Shown here piece by piece: positions 1 through 15,900 of a stretch of DNA of 64,000 nucleotides. Numbering within the stretch: the first letter of the stretch is position 1; every line of letters starts with the position of its first letter. The translations under genes and the position numbers were made by a program. The stretch comes from Dioscorea cayenensis subsp. rotundata. Its lineage: Eukaryota; Streptophyta; Magnoliopsida; Dioscoreales; Dioscoreaceae. The notes below the pieces were generated by a model that searched no databases, was not told the origin of the DNA, and was given only the letters and a program-made list of their open reading frames with translations. The stretch is from contig NC_052489.1 of NCBI RefSeq assembly GCF_009730915.1, positions 29,877,916-29,941,915 of the forward strand, in the 5' to 3' direction.

Positions 1-2630
1 GGAGTCTAAATTAGATGATCCATGAGGGTTGGAAGAAATAATTGGAAAATCTGACAACATAGTACCAACCTCGTAATCGTCGGACTCATCGATGCTATGA
101 TAGCCGGGTCTGCGAAGTCATCACACTCCTCCGGAATATCATTTACATCGGCGAAGTCATCTGCCAAAAATTCTTGGTCATCCTCATCATCATCCCAATC
201 CACAAGTTCCTCGTTAAGAGGATCAGATACAGTGGGGGTGATGGGAGGTTGATCAGGTGTAACAAACTTATCAGAGTTGACCTTAGGAATTAGGGTCCAT
301 CCTCCATGAATAACAACCCAGGTGTATCCCTCAGGTATTGGGATAGCTGGTGGAAGGAATTTCAAGTGATCAGGTAAGGTCCCATATTTTGCAGAAGCAA
401 TGATCTGCGAAGAGTAGGTGGGAGAAATATTTGGTTTTAGTAAATTATCATCACTGGGGATGGTATTAAAATCTTCCGAGCCGGGATTGGAAGCTGAGGA
501 GAAACGTTTTCCTGAGTGATAGAAATAGTGGAGTAGGGAAATTTATCTCGAGAAAGATCAACATTCGGAATTATAGGGACCGAGATCAAGTCCCTAGCTT
601 TGTGATGAGTGACAGGTGAATCACAAGGTGTAGGGTCAGAGGGACATATGCCATCACAATGCTGGTCATCCGCTTGATGATCATCAAGAGGTTGGTCAAC
701 ACGAGGCAGGTCGCCATCAACCCGATTTTTTTAGGAAGTGGGTCCTCATGCAAAGTGGCTTAAGAGTAGAATTAGAGGCCAAAAAGAACTTGTTGCGCAA
801 ATCACGAGGTGGAGAGGAAGTGAGGATGAGAGGTGGAATCTCTAAAATCATCTCCTCCACATCTCTATGCATCTGAGGAGTGGATATCACCCTAGACGAT
901 GTTCCGGGATCAGCATCAAGTGATGCAACCATATCACGAGGCAAAGGAACCGACGTTAGCATGGAGACAACATGCATGTGTGAGTTACAATCTCGAGGCA
1001 AAGCAACGGCCATTGCACGAGAAGATGGCACGTCCAGCTTATTCAAGCACAGTGTGTTCCCACTCTCGGAACTTGCACCATCGGTTGAGAGTTTGAAATT
1101 CTCTCACCTGTCACCGGAGCTAACCCGCCGGTCGTCGGGAATCCCTACCTCCTCGGTAGGGACAGAGTTCATCGAATGGTCTAACACGGAGCCAAGCTCG
1201 ACGTGTTTGCCGGAATTTTCGATTCCAGACGGAACAAAAGCCGGGGCTTTACCTTTAGATCTGCTGGAAAAATAAGAAGAGCTGCCAGGGAGCTGTGAGG
1301 GGACGGGGTCGACAGCATCAACAACCTTTTTCCCAGGGAAAGCAGAGGGTACCTTGTTCACCGCCGAAATTTCTGGTTTAAAGAGCTTAGAACCACCATT
1401 AGAAATCTTGGACCTTAGTGTAGGGATGCCGGAGTCCTCTAGTAAAACGAAGAAACTTCTCATTCCAACATCAACAACCAGCTGCAAAGGGAAAGCAATG
1501 GGCTTCTTTAATCTTGCCATAACTCGGATAAATTTCAGCGAGACATCTTCCCACTTCTGCACATAAATTAGATCACCGAAAGGTCGAAGGATAGAGACAA
1601 TGGAGTCCCGGCCCAAAGAATGCAATGGCAAATTTGAAAGCCTAATCCATTGGTAGTTGCCGGCGAGCAGTGAGTGTGATTTAAACTCAGGTGTCCATGG
1701 TGAGAGATTGATCGTGCAAAGACCATGCTTCGAAGAGAAAGTAATCGGACTTAGTTTGACTGCTAGCGAGGGCCGATCTAGAAGAGTTCATGGAGAGAAT
1801 AAAATCATCATCATACTGGAGTGATGTTGATAAATGATCCCGAATTTAAGATCTCGTGCAAATGAGTCTTTAGCGAATTGACAGATCACATTTCTCAAGC
1901 AATCCTAATGATGATCATTTTTTTCTAAGATCTTCCTTGGATTTGTTAATCTCTTCAGTGATTGGAAGAGAGACACGAATGAGAGGAAGGTCCGGTGAGG
2001 CAATAGTAGTAGTCAAAGAAGGAGCTATATGAAGGAGCGGCCTAGCGTCGGGCAGAGATTTCTTAGATCTTTGTCGGGGAATAACACCTTCGACACCTTG
2101 AGGCGATCGACGGGGACAGTGAGCGGCGACGTGACCTGGTCCGGCGCAACGCCGGCAAGTAAGCTGATGCCTGCATTCCACGGAGGAGTGACCAGATCTC
2201 AGGCATTTTTTGCAAACTAGTTTAGATTCCGAGAGTCGACGACGTTTAGAGACTGTTTGCCAAACAGGATCGGAAGGCTGTGAAGGTTCGACAGGCGGAG
2301 GAGAGCGAGTAACATCAGCGAAGGAAACGTCTTCTCTCACCAAAGAAGAAGTGGCCGGAGGAGAGGGAACGGTGTTGGTCGGAGGAGAGGTGATTGGGTT
2401 TGAGAATGGCTGAGGGTGATCAGGGCCACAGCGAGAACTACTACGGGATCCACCTCTAAATCCGCCTCTAAGACGCCCACGGCCTCCGCTTAAAGCTCCG
2501 CCACGAGAACTACCATGACTACCGCGAGGTCTCCCGTAACCTCCTTGAGAACCACCATTACCACCGTAAGCGCCGCCACGCCCGTTGCTTCCGCCGCTCA
2601 GGAACTTCATAGTCTTTTCATCCCTCCGTT
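1..2630 (-). mobile_element. LINE-like ORF1 region with double CCHC zinc knuckle, broken, runs off the left edge
   Basis: The minus strand carries a chain of open stretches starting with an ATG at 2610. The first (2610-1915) has a Gly/Arg/Ser-rich head (about residues 5-60), a Pro/Ser linker and two CX2CX4HX4C zinc knuckles (about residues 132-168). A second stretch (1631-1104) resembles the RRM-like or DUF4283-like domain of plant LINE ORF1 proteins, and acidic or low-complexity stretches continue to position 6. This combination is typical of nucleic-acid-binding ORF1 proteins of plant L1-type retrotransposons. The reading frame is split into several pieces, so the copy looks old. No reverse transcriptase is visible; it would lie left of the window. 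The base composition (GC-rich ORF in AT-rich surroundings) differs from the host genes. A domesticated host zinc-knuckle gene is a less likely alternative. Confidence 0.6.
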
Positions 2631-2771
2631 GCTCATACTATTATTTGTTTTTAACATATTAAATTTGTCCTGATTAGAATAATAAAATATATTCGCCTTT
2701 AACACACGTCATTTATCCGTCAAGGGTGTCTCAATTTGAAAAACAAGAAAAGGTTCAGTAGTCAAAGCCGC

Positions 2772-2772
2772 A

Positions 2773-2812
<40 letters not shown>
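2772..2812. repeat. (TAA)n microsatellite
   Basis: A run of about 13 ATA/TAA trinucleotides lies between the LINE-like element and the NC2-alpha promoter. Confidence 0.9.
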
Positions 2813-3114
2813 GATATTAATATCCGATTATAGATACGGAAATCTCCAATTTGACTCCAAATAAAGAAATGCCACGTCTTTGGTCCTTTCAAGAGTGTCA
2901 CAATTTTTAGTGCCATGTTATTTAGAGGGAAACGAAAGAGGGGTCCTTTTCCGTTTTCTTATAATCAAATCCCTCTTTTACGCTCTTCTTAGAACCCCTC
3001 GATTTCAATCCTTTTTTGAATTTGTTCTTCTTGGTTTTAATTCCTTGTTTTTGAGTTTCGATTGAGGACTTTGTTGTGGTTTTCGATTCAGTTTGATGTT
3101 TGGCATCGGGAGCT

Positions 3115-5975
3115 ATGAGGAAGAAGCTCGACACCCGATTTCCTGCTGTGAGCCCTATAATTCTATTTCTTATTTTCTTTTTGTCACTATTCGATCGATT
3201 TTTGTTGATTTTATTGTTTTCTTTTGTTTATGAGTGTCAAAATTAAGGCTTTTGGAGGAATCTGTTGTATATCATGATGCTATGTAGCCATATTGCTTGA
3301 GTAGCCACTGTTGAAGGGAATTAGGTTTTCATTGTTTCGCTGGAATGATCGGAATCGATCAATTTCGAGGGTTTTTTTTTTTTTTTCCTAAATTCCTTCC
3401 TTGAGCATTAATTAGGTTTTCGAGTGGGTAAAGTTGATGTCTTTGCTCTTTAGTCTGAGTTATTTTGGCTTTTTCATTCTTAGGGCTATCATATGTGGCA
3501 AGAAAAATTTCATCATCTGCTAACTGCTTCTTAATCAGTGGAACTCATATGAGATTGAAACAGAATATATGGTTGTAGGTGTTCTTAGGTTTCTATGATA
3601 TTACTTATAATGCAAGTTTGGAGGATGAAGCATGGTGTGTTAGGCTAATGATATATGTTCTCATTTAATTCTTCTTGTATTCCAATGGTGACTTTTTCAT
3701 TGAAATAGTGATAGATGACTCACTAGTGAAGTTGTTTTGATCATTTCAACTGGTTTCAGTGTGGTTTGTGTTGATTTTATGGGGATTTTTTTTTTTTATA
3801 TAGAACCTCGATTATCTGACATGATTTTCATGTTTCCAGTCTCGAATAAAGAAGATTATGCAAGCAGATGAAGATATTGGGAAGATTGCACAGGCTGTAC
3901 CAGTTTTAGTATGTAAGTTCCTCCTTTTCACATAATTGGTCCTACTTACCATAATAACAATAGAGCAACCTTTTTAAAATCCAAACTACAGCATTGGAAA
4001 TGGATAGTTCCTATATCTCTTCACAACAACATCACTTTTTTGAGTCGTTTTAAACACTCTTTGCAATGTGGTATTTGGTATTTGTTGATGTCCTCCTTGA
4101 GATTTGAGGGCCTTTTGAGCTTTCGTCATACAATATCTAAATTTGGTGGCCAAAATATCACCGTTGCAGATAGTTGTGTACATTATTGATCGTATTTTTA
4201 TTAACATGCTGTTTGTTTGGTATTTGACTGAAAAATAACATGCGACTTTCTTATCCCCTGTTATGCACTGAAGCAAGAAATATCTAAACATATTGACTCT
4301 GAGGAAATCTGCATTACAAACTGTACTTTGGTGTTTTAACTTGGATTCATGTTGGTTTACTACACATGTATATACTAATTTGTGATTTTTATTCTTTACA
4401 AATCCCTTGCGCTGAGTATGTATTATATGCTGTTTGTCTTTGCATTCTTGATGTTTTGATCATTGATGGGTATTGTTTTGCAGCCAAAGCATTGGAATTA
4501 TTTCTGCAAGACCTCTGTGACAGGACATATGATATAACCCTTCAGAGGGGAATGAAAACAATGAGTTCTTTACATCTGTAAGGAGTTTTGTCTTATGTTT
4601 CAAAGGATTTTCTTTTTTAAGGGGTTGATCTATTGCAGATGACCAAGCTGCTTAGAAGATTTGGCTTTTGTTTTCATTTGCATCATTTGGTTATTTATCT
4701 TATCATGACACCTTTTCACATTGGAAACACTTAATTTGCTCACAAAGTTCACTGAACCTGAAAGAGTACTTAGCCATGAATATCATCGTAGATGATACTG
4801 ATATTTTTACTAGGAGGATAATGTTCTGTATCACTGTATCACATTATGTGACTGGATTATAGTACAATGGCTGTATGGCATGCTGGAGGTTTTTTTTATT
4901 TTTTTTTTATTTTTATGTCGACTTCTTTTTGCTTATATTGATGTAATAATTTCTTTTTGTTTCTCAGAAAGCAGTGTGTCCATAGTTTTAGTGTCTTTGA
5001 TTTCCTGAGGGACACTGTGAACAGAGTTCCTGATTTGGGCGGTTCTGATGCTGGTGGTGAGGATAGAGCCGCAAAGAGAAGGTTTAAAATAGATCAATGT
5101 CTTTTAAGCATCAAGTGATATGAGAGTTTGTTTTCAGTACTAACATCTCTCTTTTTTCCAGGAAAGCTGTAGATGAAGGAAATGACACTGATGAGGACTT
5201 GAAGAGGGCCAGAACTGTAAGACTTCCCTTGATCAAGTCTTAGGTGTTGGCAAAATCATCTCTAAGTTTTAAGCTTCAATGTATATATATATATATATAG
5301 TTTTGTATTAATTGATGCTAGATTAGTTTTGTCTCATTCTTTTTTATCTTTAAAAGCAGATAGCCTAAATGTCATGCATTATTTTCTTATAATTTGTAGA
5401 CCATAATGAATTTACTATTTATGCACGGAAAATTGGCCTGTTCATAATTATCTGGCATATTCCCCAAGTTCATCCATGTCCAACTGATGAAAGCTTTATA
5501 TTTCTGGCAGCATGATATAGCAGGCGATAGCAGTGGAGTTAGTAGAGGACGAGGAAGACCCCGAGGTCGGGGGAGAGGGCGTGGGGTTCGAGGTAGCCGT
5601 GCTGCTGAGAGGGACAGTGCTCACTTTGACAAATGTGAAGATGACCCTGATACTTCTCCTCACAATGTGATACCTCATGACATAAAACCGGAAATGTTGA
5701 ATGATGGCATTCCTTCCAGAGAACCAATGGAATCTAAAGACAGCAGTGATGGCCCTAATGCTAATGGCCCAAACTTTGACCTGAATGTAGTGCTAGATGA
5801 GAAGGAGGACACAACAACGAGAATTGAGACATCTGCGAAAGATGAAACCAAGCATGAAGAATATCCTGGTTGGTCCTTCTCTGATATGCATAAGATGGCC
5901 ATCGATCCCCTTCAACTCACCTCTTTAAACAAGATAACTGAAGAGGAAGAGGATTATGACAATGAAGATGGATGA
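3115..5975 (+). CDS. NF-YC11: NC2-alpha / DRAP1-type transcriptional corepressor (NF-YC11 homologue)
   Basis: Six exons (3115-3147, 3840-3912, 4484-4577, 4968-5081, 5162-5216, 5511-5975) join in frame with GT-AG introns and give 277 residues. The N-terminal half is the NF-YC/H2A-like histone fold: it begins MRKKLDTRFP, then has IKKIMQADEDIGKIAQAVPV and ALELFLQDLC, and runs to about residue 80. The second half is disordered, with an Arg-Gly-rich patch (GRPRGRGRGRG), acidic stretches and a FDLNVVL segment that resembles an EAR-type repression motif. Known role of the family: it dimerises with NC2-beta (Dr1) through the histone folds, binds TBP on DNA and blocks TFIIA/TFIIB recruitment, acting in the nucleus. 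Length matches the Arabidopsis homologue (about 290 residues). The ATG at 3115 gives the conserved start; introns are AT-rich with poly-T tracts. Confidence 0.9.
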
Positions 5976-6432
5976 ATTAGTCTGTAATCTCCCTGAAATG
6001 GATAGTCTCATGTAGATGATCAAATTTGTTTTTCCTGTTTCCTCAATAGTTCAGGGAAAGTTATTAGGTCAAGATTTCATGCCTTTGTATACAGGTTGTT
6101 GTCATAGCACTAACAACAGTAGAATAATTTAACCTTTGTTCTAATAGTTTTTTTCCCTCTGCTTCTGGTTGACAGAGTTGCTTCATTTTAAGTACCCATT
6201 GATTTCAAAAGTACCTTCATTCCCTGCTTTATTGGACAAGTATTCCATTAGAAACAATCTAACTGTGTGAATACATAGATTTCCAGACATGAGATTTCAA
6301 AGCAAATTTACAAGAACAGTGATACTAAAAATTGTTTGCTATATATATAATATATATTGGTTCTGTTGGCAAACAATGTCAAGCTAGCCATATGAGGCAG
6401 AGAAGTCAATTTTTAAGAGCATTGGAAGAGCA
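5976..6432. other. Intergenic region between convergent genes
   Basis: This stretch holds the 3' UTRs of the NC2-alpha gene and of the SnRK1 gene on the opposite strand. It contains a short (TA)n-rich tract near 6340. I see no gene in it. Confidence 0.6.
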
Positions 6433-9098
<2,666 letters not shown>

Positions 9099-9248
9099 TT
9101 AGAAACTGCACAGAGACCATAAGAAACCAATAAAAACACATCAAAAGCAATGAAATTAAGCAATCAAATCATTCAAAGCAAAAACTTTGACAATCAAGAA
9201 TCTATCTGATTGTACAAATAACATGAAAAACAAAGTAAAAATCATACC

Positions 9249-10069
9249 TTTTGAAGTGATGAAGTGCTTGGGGGAGAAGAGGAAAGCAAAGGGGATTGCT
9301 TTACTCTATGAAATTGTAGAAAAGAAGAGAAATCAACAAGATGATGAGCATAAGAATATGAAAGAAAGAGGAATTTTTGCATATAAATCTCAAAAAAGGG
9401 AAAGAAATTGATTACTTTGGAGTGTCATTGGAAAAGTCGGTTACAGCATACAATAAAAACACACAAAAACAAATGCAACTAAACAAGAAGCACCAAGCTG
9501 AAAAGGACATTGTTTTTAAAAAAGGAAAGCAAAATTATAAATTTATTTTCTTAGAAATTTGGTATGATATTAAATAGGCAAACTCCTTTTTTTTTGGTCT
9601 TTCTTATTTCACCATAATGTAAATGGAAATTTTAATTTCATTTTCATAACAACTCCACATCATTTTATTATTTTTATTGTTATTTTTGGAAAGATTCAAA
9701 TCAATCTTAATTCTCAAATAATTATATATTTTTTAATCCCAATTTATTAGTTTCATAAAAATTCAGTACCCGTGAATATCTATAGAAACCTTTCCTTACA
9801 TAACCATTTGAACTTTTTTTCAAAAAAAAAAAAAAAGGGTTTATTTTAAAATTTATTTTTATATTTTTTAAACTAAAATATTTAAATGGGCTTAATTTAG
9901 TTTTGCTGGTTTTAAATCCATTAAGAAGACAGGCCTCGGCCCAGAAAAACTCGGGTTCCATTTTCCTATAAAGAGCTCTCAGTGTTTGTCTTCGCGAATT
10001 GGGGCTTTTGTTAGGGTTTCTATCGGTGCTCTCTATCTCTATACCTTCGCCGCCGCCGTCGTCGTCGCC
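9249..10069. other. Divergent intergenic region (SnRK1 upstream / NAC alpha promoter)
   Basis: This AT-rich stretch separates two head-to-head genes. The right part (9887-10069) is the NAC alpha promoter and leader, described separately. The left part holds the SnRK1 first UTR exon and promoter, in which I can name no motif with confidence. Confidence 0.55.
9887..10019 (+). promoter_or_regulatory. NAC alpha promoter: site II motifs, TATA box, telo-box
   Basis: Visible elements in order are TGGGCT (9887), GGCCCA (9938, the reverse of TGGGCC), TATAAAG (9967) and TTAGGGTTT (10011), followed by the ATG at 10070. The pairing of site II (TGGGCY) with a telo-box is the known signature of plant translation and ribosomal-protein genes, read by TCP and telo-box-binding factors. 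A TATA box 35-40 bases before the likely start fits high expression. Confidence 0.75.
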
Positions 10070-11836
<1,767 letters not shown>

Positions 11837-12415
11837 GGTGCACTATTTGCATTGCTCTGTTGCATTGAGGTTTTCTCTGTTCATTTTCTCTTGGTATTTC
11901 CTGTTGTATTACTAGCAATGTTCTCCATGTTTTATTTGTGTGATGTTATGTTATTTGTGGGGAGAGTTTTCTTTTTGATGTTCTTGCAATAGTTTGAATT
12001 ATGAAGTTTAAGCTGTGGCAACTTGGCATTTTAGTTATTAAAAAAAAAAAAATCTACTTTTTCTTTTGCCATTTTCTTTTATGTGCTAGAAAACCATGGT
12101 GTATTGGTTGGGGTGGCATGTTAAAAGGACTGTTTTTGAATTTGATTAAAATTTTATTTTGATTAATAGGAATAAAAAATATCTAGTTGTATTAAAATAG
12201 TTATTGAATAATAATTAATATTACAAGAGGTTATGACACAATTTTGTGACTGTTTGGTTTGATTTAATTACTTTTTTACATAACAAAAAATGTTTTACAA
12301 AATAAATATTAGTGAGATAATTACAAATAACGTTGCAAATAATTTTGGCCTTATGTTCTTAAAAGAAGTCAAAACAACAAAAAGACATAGAATATCAAGG
12401 GACTGATCAGGGGGA
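11837..12415. other. Intergenic region between convergent genes
   Basis: It holds the 3' UTR of NAC alpha and the 3' UTR of the RING gene on the other strand, with AT-rich sequence between. I see no gene. Confidence 0.6.
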
Positions 12416-13690
12416 CTACCTCCTGAAATTTTGCAAGTTGATAAAAAGCAAAACGGCTAATGACAACCCAGTGCTGATAATCAGTGGCAATGGATTTGGT
12501 TCCCCTTCCCCATCATCAAGTCTTCCATTCCTTGCCCCATTATTTGATCCATTAGCAGCAGCTCCTCCATTATTTGATCCATTAGCAGCAGCTCCTCCAG
12601 TATGTGATGATCCATTAACAGCAGCTCCTCCATTATTTGATGATCTATTAGCAGTAGTTCCTCCACCATTTGATCCACCAGAAGCACCATGTGAGCTCAA
12701 GGCCTGACGGCATACAGGGCAAGTTGTGTGCTGCTGCAACCACGGCGTGATACAATTTCCGTGAAACAGATGTTTACACGGAGTCTCCTTCACTTGGCTA
12801 TCCAACTCGAACTCCTCCATGCAAATCGGGCAATTTGATTCATCGTCGACATGCCTCTGAGTGATCGTTACTGTCGGCAGAGAATCAGTGTCAGCACTTC
12901 TCACCGGTGCAGCCGGTCGGTCTAGTTCACCATTGTTATCCATGAAATCAAATCCATGGTTCATCATCATCATCCCAGCATCATCAACCTCATCCCTCAA
13001 GAAGTGTCCCCTTCCATGTGCAGGAAACTGCATCCCCATCCCATGGTCATGTGTGCCTCCTCCCATGTCATGCATTGCATGGTTCCCATGATGATGATTC
13101 ATGCCCATTCCCCCCATCCCACCATGGTTATGGTACATGTTATGTCCACCTCCCATATCATGCATTCCCATTCCCCCCATCCCACCATGGTTATGAATCA
13201 TATTATGTCCACCTCCCATATCATGCATTCCCATTCCCCCCATCCCACCATGATTATGGATCATATTATGTCCACCTCCCATATCATGCATTCCCATTCC
13301 TCCCATCCCACCATGATTATGGATCATATTATGTCCACCTCCCATATCATGCATTCCCATTCCCCCCATCCCACCATGGTTATGAATCATATTATGTCCA
13401 CCTCCCATATCATGCATTCCCATTCCCCCCATTCCTCCATGGTTATGAAACATATTATGTGCACCTCCTCCACCACCATGCATTGCATGGTTCCCATGAA
13501 CATCCATGCCCATTCCTCCCATCCCACCATGGTTATGATGCATTGCATGGTTCCTATGAACATCCATGCCCATTCCGCCACCATGCACCTCATTCAGCTC
13601 TTGAATAAATCCTCCCTGACAACGAGAACATATCATGTCCATGGGATGAGGCTGGATAGCCCTATTGCATGAGTGGCACCAATGTGACAT
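12416..13690 (-). CDS. RING-H2 E3 ubiquitin ligase with Met/His/Gly tandem repeats and a C-terminal membrane anchor
   Basis: This single coding exon encodes 424 residues. It begins with a zinc-ribbon-like CX2C...CX2C module (WCHSCNRAI ... MICSRCQGGF, residues 4-27), known from RZF/CIP8/RDUF-type ligases. Residues about 35-205 are tandem 21-residue units of the type HNMIHNHGGMGGMGMHDM plus Gly, six in number with the inner copies nearly identical. The RING-H2 finger lies at about residues 285-326 (CPICMEEF ... CKHLFHGNC ... CPVC) with all eight ligands. A Ser/Asn/Gly/Ala repeat follows, then a hydrophobic tail (PLPLIISTGLSLAVLLFINL) that looks like a tail anchor. The ligase role is known for the family; the repeat's function is unknown, though its Met/His content suggests metal binding. 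A UTR intron just upstream (acceptor at 13727) is likely. Confidence 0.88.
   Translation of the reverse strand: MSHWCHSCNRAIQPHPMDMICSRCQGGFIQELNEVHGGGMGMDVHRNHAMHHNHGGMGGMGMDVHGNHAMHGGGGGAHNMFHNHGGMGGMGMHDMGGGHNMIHNHGGMGGMGMHDMGGGHNMIHNHGGMGGMGMHDMGGGHNMIHNHGGMGGMGMHDMGGGHNMIHNHGGMGGMGMHDMGGGHNMYHNHGGMGGMGMNHHHGNHAMHDMGGGTHDHGMGMQFPAHGRGHFLRDEVDDAGMMMMNHGFDFMDNNGELDRPAAPVRSADTDSLPTVTITQRHVDDESNCPICMEEFELDSQVKETPCKHLFHGNCITPWLQQHTTCPVCRQALSSHGASGGSNGGGTTANRSSNNGGAAVNGSSHTGGAAANGSNNGGAAANGSNNGARNGRLDDGEGEPNPLPLIISTGLSLAVLLFINLQNFRR
13085..13475 (-). repeat. 63-bp in-frame tandem repeat array inside the RING gene
   Basis: About six copies of a 63-bp unit encode 21 residues each, rich in Met, His and Gly. 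The central copies are almost identical at the DNA level, including third positions, so the array expanded or was homogenised recently. Copy number is likely to vary between alleles. Confidence 0.9.
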
Positions 13691-13726
13691 CTTCCAATCT
13701 TTTTAAGAGCTTTCCCAATTACTAAT

Positions 13727-15900
13727 CTGTGACAAAATAGAAGTAAATTCAGGATTATAATTAATAAAAAAAACTATTATTTGGATGTAAAGAAATATTT
13801 AGGTGTATAAATAAACACATTAATTGCCAATGTCTAAAGCAAGATCAAGTATGATAACATGAGGCAGTAAAATACATAATATTACACAATGATTTAGCTT
13901 TCAACTGATTGTATATGCATTGAACATACAAAGATCAATTTCAAAACAGAGCTAAGTGAAAGCGATGATGAACAATAACAGGTAAAAAGAAATAAAAACA
14001 TCGACAACATGGAAACTTACACGAAAATATCTTAAATCGGGGAAAACCAGAGATGAAGAAGGTGAGATTTCAACTATGGTGAGAATTGAGTATAATGGTT
14101 GTGTTTTATTAGCTCAGTTTGCCAAAGTTTTATATATAACAATAAAAATCCTCACATATGTTTAAATAAGCTTTAGTCTGATTATAAGTAGGAGTCCTAA
14201 TTTGATTGGGAGTCGGATTGTTTAAGTGGTGAAATATAAAGAATTTATCTAAATATGTCTTAGTTTGATTACAAATAGAATTTGGGTTATAAACTCTAAT
14301 ATTTATATATATATATATACTCCTGCAGATAACAAGGTCCTAATATAAACAAATTTTATTATATACATTGAGACTGACTACTGCAGAGCGGGAAAAAAAA
14401 ACGCCATGCCTGGGAAAGATCCTTGAAAACAGAATAAATAAATAAATAAATAAATAAATAGACTGCAAGCAAATTCAGCACTGCAAGTTAATGGTAAAAT
14501 TTCCAAAAAAAAGCAAAAGCATAGCACCGTCCAGAAATCACAGAAAGATGAGATCAAGACATCAATTCAATAAAAATAAAAATAAAAAACAAATATCACA
14601 ACCAACACATAGCGAATTCAGACAAATCCATGACTGCATAATGTTAAACTAATAAATAGCAAAACACAAAATAATCAAGAAACAAGAGATGAGATGAAGA
14701 AAGGGGGAGATGATCATACTTCAGGGAAAAATCACAGCTAATTGAAGCCTTTTGAAGTTCCGCTATCGTTAAACTTGAAGCAAGTTAGGGGCTGAATTTA
14801 AAGAACAGAGTTTTGAGGGTGAACATGATTATATATATTATCATTGGAAACTGGGGAGTGTTTTTCATGTCCGAATAGAACTTGAAGTTTAATTAATAAC
14901 GCTACATGAAATTAAATTTTACTATCAAAACGCATCAGAATTTATTTAAGATAAATTTATTTAAAACATTATCCAGTTATATAATTTATCTTTATTTTTT
15001 TAATTTAAAAGAAAAAAACATTAAATAGGGTCGAAGTAGGATTCCCTTGCAAATTTCTGAGCAAAAGACTGAATATTTTCGATTTTGGCTTGAATCAAGA
15101 CTTATTTCGCCTAGAATTATATTAATCGCCACTGATAGGGATGAACGGCCTTTGATGAACCAACAAATATATTTAAAATAATTTTTTTTATGAAAGTTAA
15201 AAACATTTTAAAAATAGAATTTTAAAAATAAGTAACAAACTTTTTTTTAAACAAATATGAATTAAATCAAAACCTCCAACCATTATTGTTTGGTATATAT
15301 TACAAGACAGTTGAACCGTCAATCTTTCACAAAAATAGAGTAAAAGTGTGATAATCATCTAATTTTATTAAAATATAAAATAAATAAATAAATCAATCAA
15401 GGTATTGAAAAAATTGATTACCAAAAGAGTAATTCTATATAGAGCAAACCGCTCATTGCTAAGCGGTTCGCTCTATATAGCATTACTCTTACTAAAAATT
15501 TAGAATAGACAAATTAAAGATCTAAAATACTACTGCAATGCCGTCAACCGCAACTTGCTTTTCCAAAAGCCACCTAACTCTATCATAGTTGATCCAAAAG
15601 CCGCCTAAATGAGGGGGAGAAAAAAAAGAGAGACCTACATGTTAATAGACAACCAATGGTTAAATTTTTATCAAAAATACAATTAACATGAATCTTGAAC
15701 CAAAGATACAAAATAAATTAGAAAATAAAAAGCTGCTCGCACAGACATAATGTGGATTTTACTCACTAGAAGACCATGGCATTGGGTTACAACTCAAAGC
15801 TCAACAAACCAGTAACGCAAGCTAAACACTTTTTTTTATTAATTGCTGCCAAGATAAACATCTAAACCTCAACAAAGTAGATAGGAGCAGACCCGTGCAC
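13727..15900. other. RING gene upstream region and AT-rich intergenic DNA
   Basis: A likely UTR intron (donor near 14018, acceptor at 13727) and a minus-strand TATATAA near 14135 mark a proximal promoter. A second TATATATAA with a plausible first exon and GT donor lies near 14840-14715, perhaps an alternative promoter. An (AAAT)n run sits near 14433-14460 and a 66-bp perfect-looking foldback at 15425-15490. No coding gene is seen. Confidence 0.45.
15425..15490. repeat. 66-bp foldback (inverted repeat)
   Basis: Two 29-base arms (15425-15453 and 15462-15490) are reverse complements at 27 of 29 positions, separated by the 8-base loop CATTGCTA. No convincing target-site duplication is visible. 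It may be a tiny MITE remnant or a small hairpin-forming locus. Confidence 0.85.

Noticed and set aside
13085-13475. Regular repeats resembling a CRISPR array
   Set aside because: The repeats are contiguous with no spacers, are in frame and lie in a plant coding exon.
12956-13672. 238-residue and 196-residue plus-strand ORFs rich in His/Ser/Pro
   Set aside because: They are antisense readings of the 63-bp repeats in the RING gene.
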